Source of the DNA: Streptomyces sp. NBC_01460
GTDB taxonomy: Bacteria > Actinomycetota > Actinomycetes > Streptomycetales > Streptomycetaceae
NCBI RefSeq assembly: GCF_036227405.1
Contig: NZ_CP109473.1
Location: forward strand, 3,410,001 to 3,474,000
Direction of reading: 5' to 3'
DNA: 64,000 bases
Positions within the stretch are counted from its first letter, which is position 1. Each line of letters starts with the position of its first letter. The notes below the pieces were generated by a model. It did no database searches, was not told the origin of the DNA, and saw only the letters and a program-made list of their open reading frames with translations. Below, piece after piece: positions 56,398 to 64,000 of this stretch. The position numbers and the translations under genes were made by a program.

Positions 56398-56723
56398 CGC
56401 GGCCCGGGTGCGAACGCCCGCGCCGCCGCCTCCTCGACACGCCGCACGGCCTCGTCCAGCTCCTGGGACGAGGCCGTTTCCAGTGCCACGGCCAGGTCAC
56501 GGCCCGCGACGGCGAGCTGGTCACCGACGGCGAATATCCCGACGTCCGGCATCGTCCTCGGCTCCCGGTCCCGCTCCTCGGCCCGCTGGGCGCGCGTGGA
56601 CAGCTCCCTGGCCGTCGCCAGGGCCTCGGCGGCCACGCCCTGCTGGAGCCGGCTCTGCGGAGTGCTCCGCAGCCGGTCGGCGAATCGGTCCACGGCAGTG
56701 ATCAGAGGGGTCGTATCGAGCAC
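56394..56723 (-). CDS. Small helical hypothetical protein
   Basis: 109 residues, mostly helical by composition (LITAVDRFADRLRSTPQSRL, VAAEALATARELSTRAQRAE) with no membrane segment or cofactor motif. Codon use matches surrounding genes. It converges on the previous gene with a 4-base overlap of coding ends. Function unknown. Confidence 0.7.
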   Translation of the reverse strand: MLDTTPLITAVDRFADRLRSTPQSRLQQGVAAEALATARELSTRAQRAEERDREPRTMPDVGIFAVGDQLAVAGRDLAVALETASSQELDEAVRRVEEAAARAFAPGPR

Positions 56724-56823
56724 GCCGTGACCCTACGCGCCCCCGCAGGATGGTTGCCAACGCGCCGACGCTCGGGCACGGTGTCGGGAAGGAACAGCAA
56801 CGCGTACTGCGTCGGAGGCGCCG

Positions 56824-57054
56824 ATGTCTCAAGTCTTCTCCGAAGAAACCCATCGCAACCTGCTCTCCCGGATCCCGCACTGCACCGGTCGCGACATCGC
56901 CGACTGGCTCCGCACCGTCGACGACGGACCCTCCCTCCTCCGCTTCGAGGAGAAGGTCAGCTGGCTGCGGAGCGAGCACGACCTCACCTACGGCCACGCC
57001 AAGGCGATCATCCACGAGTACGACCTGCGCAGAGCCGCGCGCAAGCTGCTCTGA
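56824..57054 (+). CDS. DUF4287 domain protein
   Basis: 76 residues. LLSRIPHCTGRDIADWLRTV and RSEHDLTYGHAKAIIHEYDL correspond to the DUF4287 helix pairs found alone or attached to other proteins in actinobacteria. Small, soluble, no signal peptide. Monocistronic, followed by a strong terminator. Function unknown. Confidence 0.8.
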   Translation: MSQVFSEETHRNLLSRIPHCTGRDIADWLRTVDDGPSLLRFEEKVSWLRSEHDLTYGHAKAIIHEYDLRRAARKLL

Positions 57055-57075
57055 CCGCACCCGCGACTCCCCGCG

Positions 57076-57122
57076 GACGACGGAACGGCCCGCAGGCGGT
57101 GCCTGCGGGCCGTTCCGTCGTC
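57076..57122. terminator. Bidirectional terminator
   Basis: Perfect 22-bp stem (57076-57097 with 57101-57122) and a 3-base loop, between convergent stops at 57054 and 57138. Confidence 0.88.
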
Positions 57123-57137
57123 GTCGTGCCTACGGGG

Positions 57138-58025
57138 TCAGTCGTCCCCGTTGAGGATGGAGAGCAGACGCAGCATCTCCAGGTAGATCCACACCAGGGT
57201 CAGGGTGAGGCCGAAGGCCGCCAGCCATGACTCCTCGCGCGGTGCGCCGTAGTTGATGCCGTCCTCGACCTGCTTGAAGTCCAGGGCCAGGAAGCACGCA
57301 CCGAGGATGATGCCGATGACTCCGAAGAGGATGCCGAGGCCACCGCTGCGGAAGCCGAGGCCGTCACCGCCACCGAAGACGCTGAACAGCAGGTTGACCA
57401 TCATCAGGAGCACGAAGCCCATGGCCGCGGCCATCACGAAGCCGTAGAAACGGCGGGTGACGCGGATCCAGCGCATCTTGTACGCGATGAGGACACCGGC
57501 GAAGACACACATGGTGCCCATCACCGCCTGCATCACCGTGCCGGGGCTGATGTAGGTGCTGACCGTGCTGGAGATCACCCCGAGGAAGACACCCTCGAAG
57601 GCCGCGTAGGCCAGGATCAGCGCGGGCGAGGCCTTGCGCTTGAAGGACTGGATGATCGCGAAGACGAACGCCACCAGGGCCGCGCCGATGGCGATGCCGT
57701 AGGACTTGCCGAGATTGGCCTCGTCGACGGGGAGCAGGGCCCAGGAGAGCGCGGCGGTGAGCACCACGGTGCCCAGCGTCATGGCCGTACGCGTGACGAC
57801 GTCGTCGATCGTCATCGCGCCGGAGTGCGCCGGCGCCTGCGGGGCGCCGTACTGGGTGTCCTGCTGGGCGTAGGGGTTCGTGGCGTACGGGTTGGCGGCG
57901 GTGCCCTGCGCGTACGGGTTGGCACCCGCTGCGGGGGCCCCGGCCTGCGGCGCCGCGTTGAAGCCCGCGTAGCCGTTGTCGCGGCTGAACCCCCGTCGCG
58001 AGAAGACCGGGTTGCTGCTCCTCAT
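57138..58025 (-). CDS. Bax inhibitor-1/YccA family membrane protein
   Basis: 295 residues from ATG 58025; the open frame runs 13 codons further without a ribosome site. The first 80 residues are a cytoplasmic Asn/Pro/Tyr/Ala/Gln-rich tail (NPYAQGTAANPYATNPYAQQ). Then come seven hydrophobic helices, including VVLTAALSWALLP and GILFGVIGIILGACFLALDF. The last conserved part is GLTLTLVWIYLEMLRLLSIL. Bacterial BI-1 proteins are thought to act as pH-sensitive channels or protease-linked membrane factors. Confidence 0.9.
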   Translation of the reverse strand: MRSSNPVFSRRGFSRDNGYAGFNAAPQAGAPAAGANPYAQGTAANPYATNPYAQQDTQYGAPQAPAHSGAMTIDDVVTRTAMTLGTVVLTAALSWALLPVDEANLGKSYGIAIGAALVAFVFAIIQSFKRKASPALILAYAAFEGVFLGVISSTVSTYISPGTVMQAVMGTMCVFAGVLIAYKMRWIRVTRRFYGFVMAAAMGFVLLMMVNLLFSVFGGGDGLGFRSGGLGILFGVIGIILGACFLALDFKQVEDGINYGAPREESWLAAFGLTLTLVWIYLEMLRLLSILNGDD

Positions 58026-58340
58026 TTCACTCCTCCATGGCCACCGTGCGTGGCCTTGCCACAAGAGTAATGGGTAGGCAAAACAATCACCCTAGTGCCA
58101 GAGGAGGATCTTTGAGAGAAGTCGCACCGGGCGAGCGGCTCCGCTCCGCGCATGACCTGTCCGGATCCGGGCACGAGGCCTGCGGGTCCAGCCCGTCCCT
58201 CCGCACCCTTCCCGCACCGGGCGACGAGCGGGAATCGCATACGCAGGGTGACCGGGTGTCTTCGCAGCGCCTTCACGCGCGGGACGCCGTCCGTCGCGCG
58301 ACGCGGCCGTTCCGCGGGCACCCACGCCTCGGCGAGCGAG
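58026..58340. other. Intergenic region between Bax-inhibitor gene and bldA
   Basis: 315 bp without a supported gene. It must hold the promoter of the Bax-inhibitor gene and, at its right end, the 3' processing/termination site of the tRNA. The CGTCGCGCGACG inverted repeat near 58292-58303 is a weak candidate terminator for the minus-strand tRNA transcript. Confidence 0.4.
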
Positions 58341-58424
58341 TGCCCGGAGCCGGACTCGAACCGGCACGCCCCCGAGGAGGCAGCGAGGTTTAAGCTCGCC
58401 GTGTCTGCATTCCACCACCCGGGC
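58341..58424 (-). tRNA. bldA: tRNA-Leu(UAA), bldA
   Basis: 84 bases without an encoded CCA. The acceptor stem pairs GCCCGGG with the 3' end before discriminator A (one G-U). The anticodon stem GCGAG/CTCGC encloses the loop CTTAAAC, giving anticodon UAA, which reads UUA. The long variable arm (GCCUC/GGGGC, loop CUCG) marks a class II tRNA, and the T arm is GCCGG-TTCGAGT-CCGGC. In Streptomyces this single gene supplies the tRNA for the rare TTA codon and controls morphological differentiation and antibiotic production. TAGGGT on the minus strand (58459-58454) about 30 bases upstream is a possible -10. Confidence 0.95.
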
Positions 58425-58672
58425 GTGGGCGCGCGGCTTCGCGTGTGGCAAAGACCCTATCCGGGGGCATCCCTCGAACAGCGGAACATGCGCTCGATGT
58501 TGTCTTATTTTATTGATCGTGTGAGGGTCCGTCAGACACCCCGCACCGCATCAGCACACGCCCGGACCGGCCGGTGGGGACGAACCCCGGCAAACGGGAA
58601 TGACGGAAACTCGCCGCACTCGTACGGCCCATACGCCATGGGCCGCGCCACCATTCGCCAGGGTCCGCCACG
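58425..58672. other. bldA upstream region
   Basis: 248 bp without a gene. It contains the likely bldA promoter near 58454-58482 and a short AT-rich tract at 58500-58520, unusual for this genome. Confidence 0.5.
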
Positions 58673-61078
58673 TCACCCGTCGACGGTGTCGTTGACGCAC
58701 CGGAGAACCGGCCTCGCCCCCAGGGCCGAAGGGTCCTTCAGCACGGCGCCCGTGACGTGGAAGACGGCGCTCTCGCCGGGCAGCAGGGTGACCAGGACGG
58801 CATCCACCTCGGCCGCCGGATCCAGCCGGTCGGGGAAGAGCGCGAGGTCCCGCAGCAGCGTCCTCGCCGTCACCGTGACCCGGTAGCCGATACCTGATTC
58901 GTCACCCTGGGTGACCTCGACGTCGTAGCGGGCCGGCGGCAGCGCGACCCGGGTGTCCTCCTCGTAGAACTCGACCGTCCGCATCCCGCCCAGCTCCGCC
59001 ACCAGCACCTCACGGGCGGCCTCGTCCGGTTCGGCGACCGTCTCCGGCAGGGCCACCCGGGTGACGCCGCGGGCCGCCGTGCCCACCACGACCGTCTCCT
59101 CGGCCAGGACCGCGCCGTCCAGGGAGCGCCGGGTCAGCCGCAGCGTGCCCTCCCAGGGACGGGCGGAGTCGTTGACGAGGTGCAGGGCTCCGTCGCGTAC
59201 GGCCATGAGCCGGTCCGCGTACGCCTCGCGCAGGGCGTACCAGAGGGGCTTGCGGCGGCCGTCGCCGTCCACGGCGGCCCAGGACACGACCGGCCAGCAG
59301 TCGTTGAGCTGCCAGACGATCGAGCCCATGCAGTACGGGCTGTGCGAGCGGAAGTGGCGGATCCCGAAGGCGACCGCGCGTGCCTGGTTCAGCTGGGTGA
59401 GCCAGTGCCAGTCGTCGAAGGAACCGGGCTGCGGGAGGTGGTCGCCCAGCCCCCGCAGCAGTTTGGCGTCACCGTCCTCCGCCTTCTGGTGATGGGCGAT
59501 CAGCGGAGCGCCCGTCACCAGGGGACCGCCGACCGCGCGGCGCAGGGTGGCATACGTCGGCGGCCCCTGGAACCCGAACTCCGCGACGAAGCGGTGGGCT
59601 GTGTCGGCGTAGTGGCGGTAGTCGACCCGGTTCCAGACGTCCCAGAGGTGGACCGTGCCCCGGGCGGGATCCTGCGGGGGCAGCTCCGGGGAGCCGGAGT
59701 AGGGCGAGCCCGGCCAGTACGGGCGGGAGGGGTCCGTCTCGGCGCAGAGCGCGGGCAGCAGCTCGTGGTAGTAGCCGTGGCCCCAGGTGCGGCCCTCCAG
59801 CTGCTCCTGCCACCCCCAGTCGGCGTGCCCCTCCAGGTTCTCGTTGTTGCCGCACCACAGGACCAGCGAGGCGTGCGGGGCGAGCCGGACGAGGTTCTCG
59901 CGGACCTCCGCGGCGACCTCGTCGTACAGCGGCTGCTCCTCCGGATACGCGGCGCAGGCGAACGGGAAGTCCTGCCAGACCAGCAGTCCCTTCTCGTCGC
60001 ACAGTTCGTAGAAGTCGTCGCTCTCGTAGAGGCCGCCGCCCCAGACCCTGATCAGGTTGACGTTGGCGGCGACCGCCTGGTCGAGGCGGTCCGAGACGCG
60101 CTGACGGGTGAGCCGGGACGGGAAGCAGTCGTCGGGGATCCAGTTCACTCCGCGTACGAAGACGGGCTCGTCGTTGACCGAGATCCGGAACGCCTCGCGC
60201 TCCAGACCGACACCCCGGAAGCCGGTCCTGCCGGTCCACGCGTCCTCCCCCAGACGGACGGTGACGTCGTACAGCGGCTGCTCGCCGTGGCTGTGCGGCC
60301 ACCAGCGCGCGGCCCCGGGGACGGCGAGGGTGACGGCCGCGCGGTGCTCCCCGTCCGGGACGGTGAACACCGCCCGCTCGCCGGCCACCTCCACCGACGC
60401 CTCCAGGGCGCCGCCCCCGGCCGGGTCGACGTCGAGGGTCACGGCGAGGCGCGGCACCCCGTCCCCGTCGAGGTCGGCGAGCACCTTCACCTCGGCGATG
60501 CGCGGGCCGGTCCAGGACTCCAGGGCGACCGGCCGCCAGATGCCCGAGGTCACCAGGGTCGGTCCCCAGTCCCAGCCGAAGTTGCAGGCCATCTTGCGGA
60601 TGAAGGCGTACGGCTCCGCGTACGCACCGGGCCGGTCGCCGAGCTTGTCGCGCAGCGCCTCGGCGTACGTGTACGGAGCGGTGAAGCGTACGACGAGGGT
60701 GTTGGGCCCCTCGCGCAGCAGGGGGCGCACGGGGAAGCGATGGCTGCGGTGCTGGTTGGCGGTGGAGCCCACCTCGGTGCCGTTGAGGAGGACGGTGGCG
60801 ACGGTGTCGAGGCCGTCGAAGCACAGGTCGGTGAACGCGTGCCCGTCGTCGGACCAGGCGAAGGCGGTGCGGTACGTCCAGTCGGTGCGTCCGATCCAGC
60901 CGAGCCGCTTCTCGTTGTCGTCGAGGTAGGGGTCGTCGATCAGTCCGGCGGCCAGCAGGTCGGTGTGCACGCAGCCGGGGACGGCCGCCGGGACGCCCTC
61001 GGCCGGGATCTCCACCGGGACGGAGCCGTCGGCGGTGAGCGTCCAGCCGTCGTGCAGGGGCAGGTGGCGAGGGGTCAC
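58673..61078 (-). CDS. Beta-mannosidase (glycoside hydrolase family 2)
   Basis: 801 residues. GTG 61078 overlaps the ATPase stop by four bases and begins MTPRHLPLHDGWTLTA. The GH2 architecture is an N-terminal sugar-binding domain (FDGLDTVATVLLNGTEVGST), an immunoglobulin-like domain, and a TIM barrel with NLIRVWGGGLYESDDFYELC. The acid/base glutamate is near 411 in LWCGNNENLEG and the nucleophile near 500 in VAEFGFQGPP, the pattern of beta-mannosidases. No signal peptide, so it acts inside the cell on imported manno-oligosaccharides. Last gene of the ABC transporter operon. Confidence 0.92.
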   Translation of the reverse strand: MTPRHLPLHDGWTLTADGSVPVEIPAEGVPAAVPGCVHTDLLAAGLIDDPYLDDNEKRLGWIGRTDWTYRTAFAWSDDGHAFTDLCFDGLDTVATVLLNGTEVGSTANQHRSHRFPVRPLLREGPNTLVVRFTAPYTYAEALRDKLGDRPGAYAEPYAFIRKMACNFGWDWGPTLVTSGIWRPVALESWTGPRIAEVKVLADLDGDGVPRLAVTLDVDPAGGGALEASVEVAGERAVFTVPDGEHRAAVTLAVPGAARWWPHSHGEQPLYDVTVRLGEDAWTGRTGFRGVGLEREAFRISVNDEPVFVRGVNWIPDDCFPSRLTRQRVSDRLDQAVAANVNLIRVWGGGLYESDDFYELCDEKGLLVWQDFPFACAAYPEEQPLYDEVAAEVRENLVRLAPHASLVLWCGNNENLEGHADWGWQEQLEGRTWGHGYYHELLPALCAETDPSRPYWPGSPYSGSPELPPQDPARGTVHLWDVWNRVDYRHYADTAHRFVAEFGFQGPPTYATLRRAVGGPLVTGAPLIAHHQKAEDGDAKLLRGLGDHLPQPGSFDDWHWLTQLNQARAVAFGIRHFRSHSPYCMGSIVWQLNDCWPVVSWAAVDGDGRRKPLWYALREAYADRLMAVRDGALHLVNDSARPWEGTLRLTRRSLDGAVLAEETVVVGTAARGVTRVALPETVAEPDEAAREVLVAELGGMRTVEFYEEDTRVALPPARYDVEVTQGDESGIGYRVTVTARTLLRDLALFPDRLDPAAEVDAVLVTLLPGESAVFHVTGAVLKDPSALGARPVLRCVNDTVDG

Positions 61079-61968
61079 GCGGAGGTCCTTCCGCAGTCGG
61101 GGAGTCCGGCACAGGCGACGAGGTGGTCCGGCTCGGTCTCGTGGAGGTCGGTGTCGCGGGCGCCGCCCTCGTGGTAGGCGCAGGCCTCCACCGGCCGGGC
61201 GGGTGTCCAGGGTTCGTTGATCCGAGGGACCGCTGCCAGGAGGGTGCGCGTGTAGGGGTGGAGGGGGTTGCCGAAGACCTTCTGCGTGTCGCCGCGTTCG
61301 ACGACCCGGCCGTTCCTCAGGACCACCGTCTTCTCGGCGAGATAGGTGCCGAGGGAGAGGTCGTGGGTGATGTAGAGGACACCGAGCCCGCGCTCCTTGA
61401 GCCCGGCGAGGAGGTTGAGCACGTCGATGCGGGTGGAGGCGTCGAGCATGCTGGTGATCTCGTCGGCGACCAGGAAGCGCAGGTCGAGCAGGAGCGCCCT
61501 GGCGATCAGCAGGCGCTGGAGCTGGCCGCCGCTGAGCTGGTGCGGGTAGCGGCCGAGGACCTGCCCGGGGTCCAGGCGTACGTCCCGTACGGCCTTCTCC
61601 ACGCGGTCGGCCCACTCCTTGTCCGAGACGCCCGGGTGGTAGGCGCGGCGGATCAGGGCGAAGACGCGGTCTGCCTTGAAGACGGGGTTGTAGCAGCTGA
61701 AGGGGTCCTGGAAGACGCCCTGGACGCGACGGTAGAAGTCCTTGCCGGGGCGGACCTGTTCACCGTCGAGGGTGAGGCTGCCCGCGCTGACCCGGGTGAG
61801 GCCCAGGACCATGCGGCCGATGGTCGACTTGCCGCTGCCGCTCTCGCCGATGAGCGAGACCAGTTCGCCGGGTGCCGCCTCGAAGGAGACCCGGTCCACG
61901 GCGGTGACCGAACCACCGCCGAAGGCGCCGGCCCGGAAGGTCTTGGTGACACGGTCGAGCGTCAGCAT
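61075..61968 (-). CDS. ABC transporter ATP-binding protein (OppF/DppF type)
   Basis: 297 residues from ATG 61968, which shares one base with the upstream stop (TGATG). Walker A GESGSGKST (41-49), signature LSGGQLQRLLIARALL, Walker B LRFLVADEITSMLD, and the C-terminal oligopeptide-transport tail GNPLHPYTRTLLAAVPRIN. It powers the transporter together with the preceding ATPase. Confidence 0.93.
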   Translation of the reverse strand: MLTLDRVTKTFRAGAFGGGSVTAVDRVSFEAAPGELVSLIGESGSGKSTIGRMVLGLTRVSAGSLTLDGEQVRPGKDFYRRVQGVFQDPFSCYNPVFKADRVFALIRRAYHPGVSDKEWADRVEKAVRDVRLDPGQVLGRYPHQLSGGQLQRLLIARALLLDLRFLVADEITSMLDASTRIDVLNLLAGLKERGLGVLYITHDLSLGTYLAEKTVVLRNGRVVERGDTQKVFGNPLHPYTRTLLAAVPRINEPWTPARPVEACAYHEGGARDTDLHETEPDHLVACAGLPDCGRTSA

Positions 61969-62912
61969 CAGGCCGCCTTCCAGCATGCGACGGAGTGACG
62001 GGGGGCTACCTCGACGACCGGCGGCTCCTCGGCGCACCGGCTGTCGGCGAGCGGGCAGCGGTCGCGGAAGCGGCAGCCGGCCGGCGGGTTCAGCAGGGAG
62101 GGCGGGGAGCCCTCGATGCCGCTGAGCGGCTTGTCCTTGTGGCGGGCGCCCACCTGGGGCAGCGAGCCGATCAGCATCTTCGTGTACGGGTGGCGCGGCT
62201 CGGTCGTCAGCACCTTGGTGGGCGCCTTCTCCGCGAGCTTGCCCGCGTACATCACCATGATCGAGTCGGCGATGTGGGAGGTCAGCCCGAGGTCGTGGGT
62301 CACGAAGATCATGCTGGTGACCAGGCCCTTGTCGCGGAGCCCCGTGAGGGCGCCCACGACGGCCTGCTGGCTGGAGACGTCCAGCGCCGAGGTGACCTCG
62401 TCGGCGATGAGGACGGACGGGTCGAGCAGCGTGGAGATGACCATGACGGCGCGCTGCTTCATGCCCCCGGACAGTTCGATGGGATAGCGGTCCAGGACCT
62501 CGGGTCCGAGGCCGACCAGGGCGAGACGGCGGTGCAGTTCGCCGGTGTCCACGGTGACGCCGCGCGAGGCGAGGAGTTCGCGGATCATGCGGCCGATGCG
62601 CCGGGTCGGGTTGAGCGCGCTCATCGAGTACTGGGGGACGAGCGAGATCCTGTGGAAGCGGTAGGCGTTCATGGCCCGGTCGTCGGAGAGCGGCAGTTCG
62701 TCGCCGTCCAGCGTCACCGTGCCGCCCACGTGCCGCATCCGGCCGTCGAGCCGGATGAGGGCCTTGCCCAGGGTGGTCTTGCCGCAGCCGGACTCGCCGG
62801 CCAGGCCCAGGATCTCGCCGTCCGCCAGGTCGAAGCCGACGCCGTCCAGGGCCCGGACCTCGCCACGCAGCGTGCGGTAGTGGACCCGCAGATCGTTGAC
62901 GGTCAGGGTCAT
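61968..62912 (-). CDS. ABC transporter ATP-binding protein (OppD/DppD type)
   Basis: 314 residues. Walker A GESGCGKTT (39-47), LSGGMKQRAVMVISTLL, SVLIADEVTSALDVSSQQ and THDLGLTSHIADSIMVMYAG. The C-terminal cysteine-rich segment (GCRFRDRCPLADSRC) is typical of the oligo_HPY domain and can hold an iron-sulfur cluster in relatives. Four bp separate it from the permease gene upstream. Confidence 0.93.
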   Translation of the reverse strand: MTLTVNDLRVHYRTLRGEVRALDGVGFDLADGEILGLAGESGCGKTTLGKALIRLDGRMRHVGGTVTLDGDELPLSDDRAMNAYRFHRISLVPQYSMSALNPTRRIGRMIRELLASRGVTVDTGELHRRLALVGLGPEVLDRYPIELSGGMKQRAVMVISTLLDPSVLIADEVTSALDVSSQQAVVGALTGLRDKGLVTSMIFVTHDLGLTSHIADSIMVMYAGKLAEKAPTKVLTTEPRHPYTKMLIGSLPQVGARHKDKPLSGIEGSPPSLLNPPAGCRFRDRCPLADSRCAEEPPVVEVAPRHSVACWKAA

Positions 62913-62916
62913 GTGC

Positions 62917-63822
62917 TCAGGACTCCCTCAGCTTCGGGTTGAAGACCTCGTCGAGGCCCACGTTGGCGACGTAGAGCGCGCCGACGATCGCGGTGATCCC
63001 GGCGCCCGGCGGGACGAACCACCACCACATGCCGAGCTGGAGCGCGCTCCACTGCTGGGCGCTCTGCAGCATCAGACCGAGCGAGACCCCTTCGGTCGGG
63101 CCGAGCCCGATGAAGTCGAGCGAGGAGGCGATGAGGATGGACCCGCCGAAGAGCAGGATGAACATCATGAAGAGGTACGAGCTCATGTTGGGCGCGATCT
63201 CGCGGAAGACGATCCGCCAGGTGCCGCTCCCGCTGAGCCGGGCCAGGTCCACGAACTCCCGGGTGCGCAGCGAGAACGTCTGCGCGCGGATGGCACGGGC
63301 CGCCCAGGGCCACGAGGTCAGTCCGATGAACAGGCCCTGCACGGCGACGCTCCGCACCCCCATGTAGGCGTTGATGATCAGCAGGACGGCGAGGGCGGGG
63401 ATCACCAGGACGACGTTGGTGAGCATGTTGAGGATCTCGTCGGTGACTCCTCCCCGGTAGCCGGCGAGGAAGCCGACGAGCATGGCGATGACGGCGGCGA
63501 TGGCACCGCCCACGACGCCCACCAGGAAGGTGGCGCGCAGCCCGTGCACGAACTGCGCGTACACGTCCTGGCCGAAGGTGGTGGTGCCCATCCAGTACGT
63601 GCCGTCGGGCGCGGACGCCTGCGGGCCGACGTATTCGTTGGGGTTGCCGTTGTCGAGCAGCATCGGGCCGATGACACCGACGGCGAGCAGCACGGCGACC
63701 AGGCTGACGCCGATGATCAGCTTGGGGTTGCGTACCGCGTAGTGCAGCGACTCGCGGCCGGGCTTCGCGACGGGGGCCCCGGCGGTGGGTGCCTCGGGCG
63801 CCGGGTCGGGCAGTGTGCTCAT
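62917..63822 (-). CDS. ABC transporter permease (OppC/DppC type)
   Basis: 301 residues, about six membrane helices after a cytoplasmic Pro/Ala-rich tail. The inner-membrane coupling motif appears around TREFVDLARLSGSGTWRIVF with the preceding PWAARAIRA. ATG 63822 overlaps the stop of the upstream permease by four bases. Confidence 0.92.
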   Translation of the reverse strand: MSTLPDPAPEAPTAGAPVAKPGRESLHYAVRNPKLIIGVSLVAVLLAVGVIGPMLLDNGNPNEYVGPQASAPDGTYWMGTTTFGQDVYAQFVHGLRATFLVGVVGGAIAAVIAMLVGFLAGYRGGVTDEILNMLTNVVLVIPALAVLLIINAYMGVRSVAVQGLFIGLTSWPWAARAIRAQTFSLRTREFVDLARLSGSGTWRIVFREIAPNMSSYLFMMFILLFGGSILIASSLDFIGLGPTEGVSLGLMLQSAQQWSALQLGMWWWFVPPGAGITAIVGALYVANVGLDEVFNPKLRES

Positions 63823-64000
63823 GACGTGCCTCCTGCCATGCCCGTACGGGTGCGGGGGTCGACGACGACGTACACGATGTCGATGAGGAAGTTGGCGATC
63901 AGCACGCCGATGACGATGAACAGGAACGCCCCCTGGAGCAGGAAGAAGTCCTGGTTCTGGATCGCGGCCAGGATCAGTGAGCCGAGCCCCGGATAGGCGA
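63819..64000 (-). CDS. ABC transporter permease (OppB/DppB type), 5' part outside window
   Basis: Only the last 60 residues are visible, ending with FIVIGVLIANFLIDIVYVVV and DPRTRTGMAGGTS, the last membrane helix and tail of a DppB-type permease. The start is beyond the right edge. It overlaps the next permease by four bases. Confidence 0.85.
   Translation of the reverse strand, partial: AYPGLGSLILAAIQNQDFFLLQGAFLFIVIGVLIANFLIDIVYVVVDPRTRTGMAGGTS

Noticed and set aside
58152..58886. 244-residue plus-strand open frame over bldA
   Set aside because: It crosses the tRNA gene and the beta-mannosidase end; composition is Arg/Pro/Ser-rich without domain.

Overview
The window is high-GC actinobacterial DNA and almost certainly a Streptomyces chromosome core segment. 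The base composition, the third-position GC bias, the developmental regulator WhiB, the F420 genes, the rare-codon tRNA-Leu(UAA) (bldA) and the gene order all point that way. From memory, the order whiB / cofD-fbiB / LCP genes / sigma-factor locus / hut genes follows the SCO303x-SCO308x region of S. coelicolor; no database was consulted. I see no insertion sequence, prophage or CRISPR array. This is conserved core with some accessory-looking operons.

Layout. 1-2261 (-): the truncated end of a large glycosyltransferase/membrane protein. 2535-3450: whiB and its long regulatory upstream region. 3450-6313 (+): a cysteine-dioxygenase-like cupin, then cofD and fbiB for coenzyme F420. 6347-10057 (-): an AlkA-type DNA glycosylase, a sugar-1-phosphate nucleotidyltransferase (manC-like) and a secreted PGRP amidase. 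10198-25029: a cell-envelope block with a TIGR03089 protein, five LytR-CpsA-Psr (LCP) phosphotransferases and a second glycosyltransferase. It is interrupted by an MFS exporter / M20 amidohydrolase pair with a divergent Lrp-type regulator, and by an acyl-CoA thioesterase. 25289-38032: an acyl-CoA dehydrogenase, a UDP-sugar dehydrogenase, an M19 dipeptidase, purE-purK, a GtrA protein, a two-component system, a POT peptide symporter, and a SigB/SigF-type sigma factor with its anti-sigma and anti-anti-sigma partners.

38126-43648 (-) is a histidine-utilisation operon: hutU, an M20 amidohydrolase, hutF and hutI, behind a recognisable promoter and inverted repeat. 43996-46155 (+) is a translationally coupled set of three Roadblock/LC7 proteins and one DUF4388-like protein, with no histidine kinase or GTPase beside it. 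The middle Roadblock gene carries the only TTA codon I found in the window. Downstream lie an RpiR-type regulator, a DsbA-like protein, a DUF574 methyltransferase, cystathionine beta-synthase, an SGNH hydrolase, a thiolase, small conserved proteins and a Bax-inhibitor-1 homologue. The UUA-reading tRNA gene bldA is at 58341-58424 (-). The right end (58673-64000, -) is an oligopeptide-type ABC transporter operon ending in a GH2 beta-mannosidase, probably for manno-oligosaccharide uptake and cleavage.

The most interesting points are: the bldA tRNA in the same window as a TTA-containing Roadblock gene of unknown function; two tandem-repeat arrays that each begin inside the last codons of a gene (18993-19166 and 55053-55282); the kinase/GTPase-free Roadblock operon; and the mannosidase/ABC operon. 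Coordinates were read by eye. Start codons were chosen from ribosome-binding sites and family N-termini, and several are flagged as uncertain.
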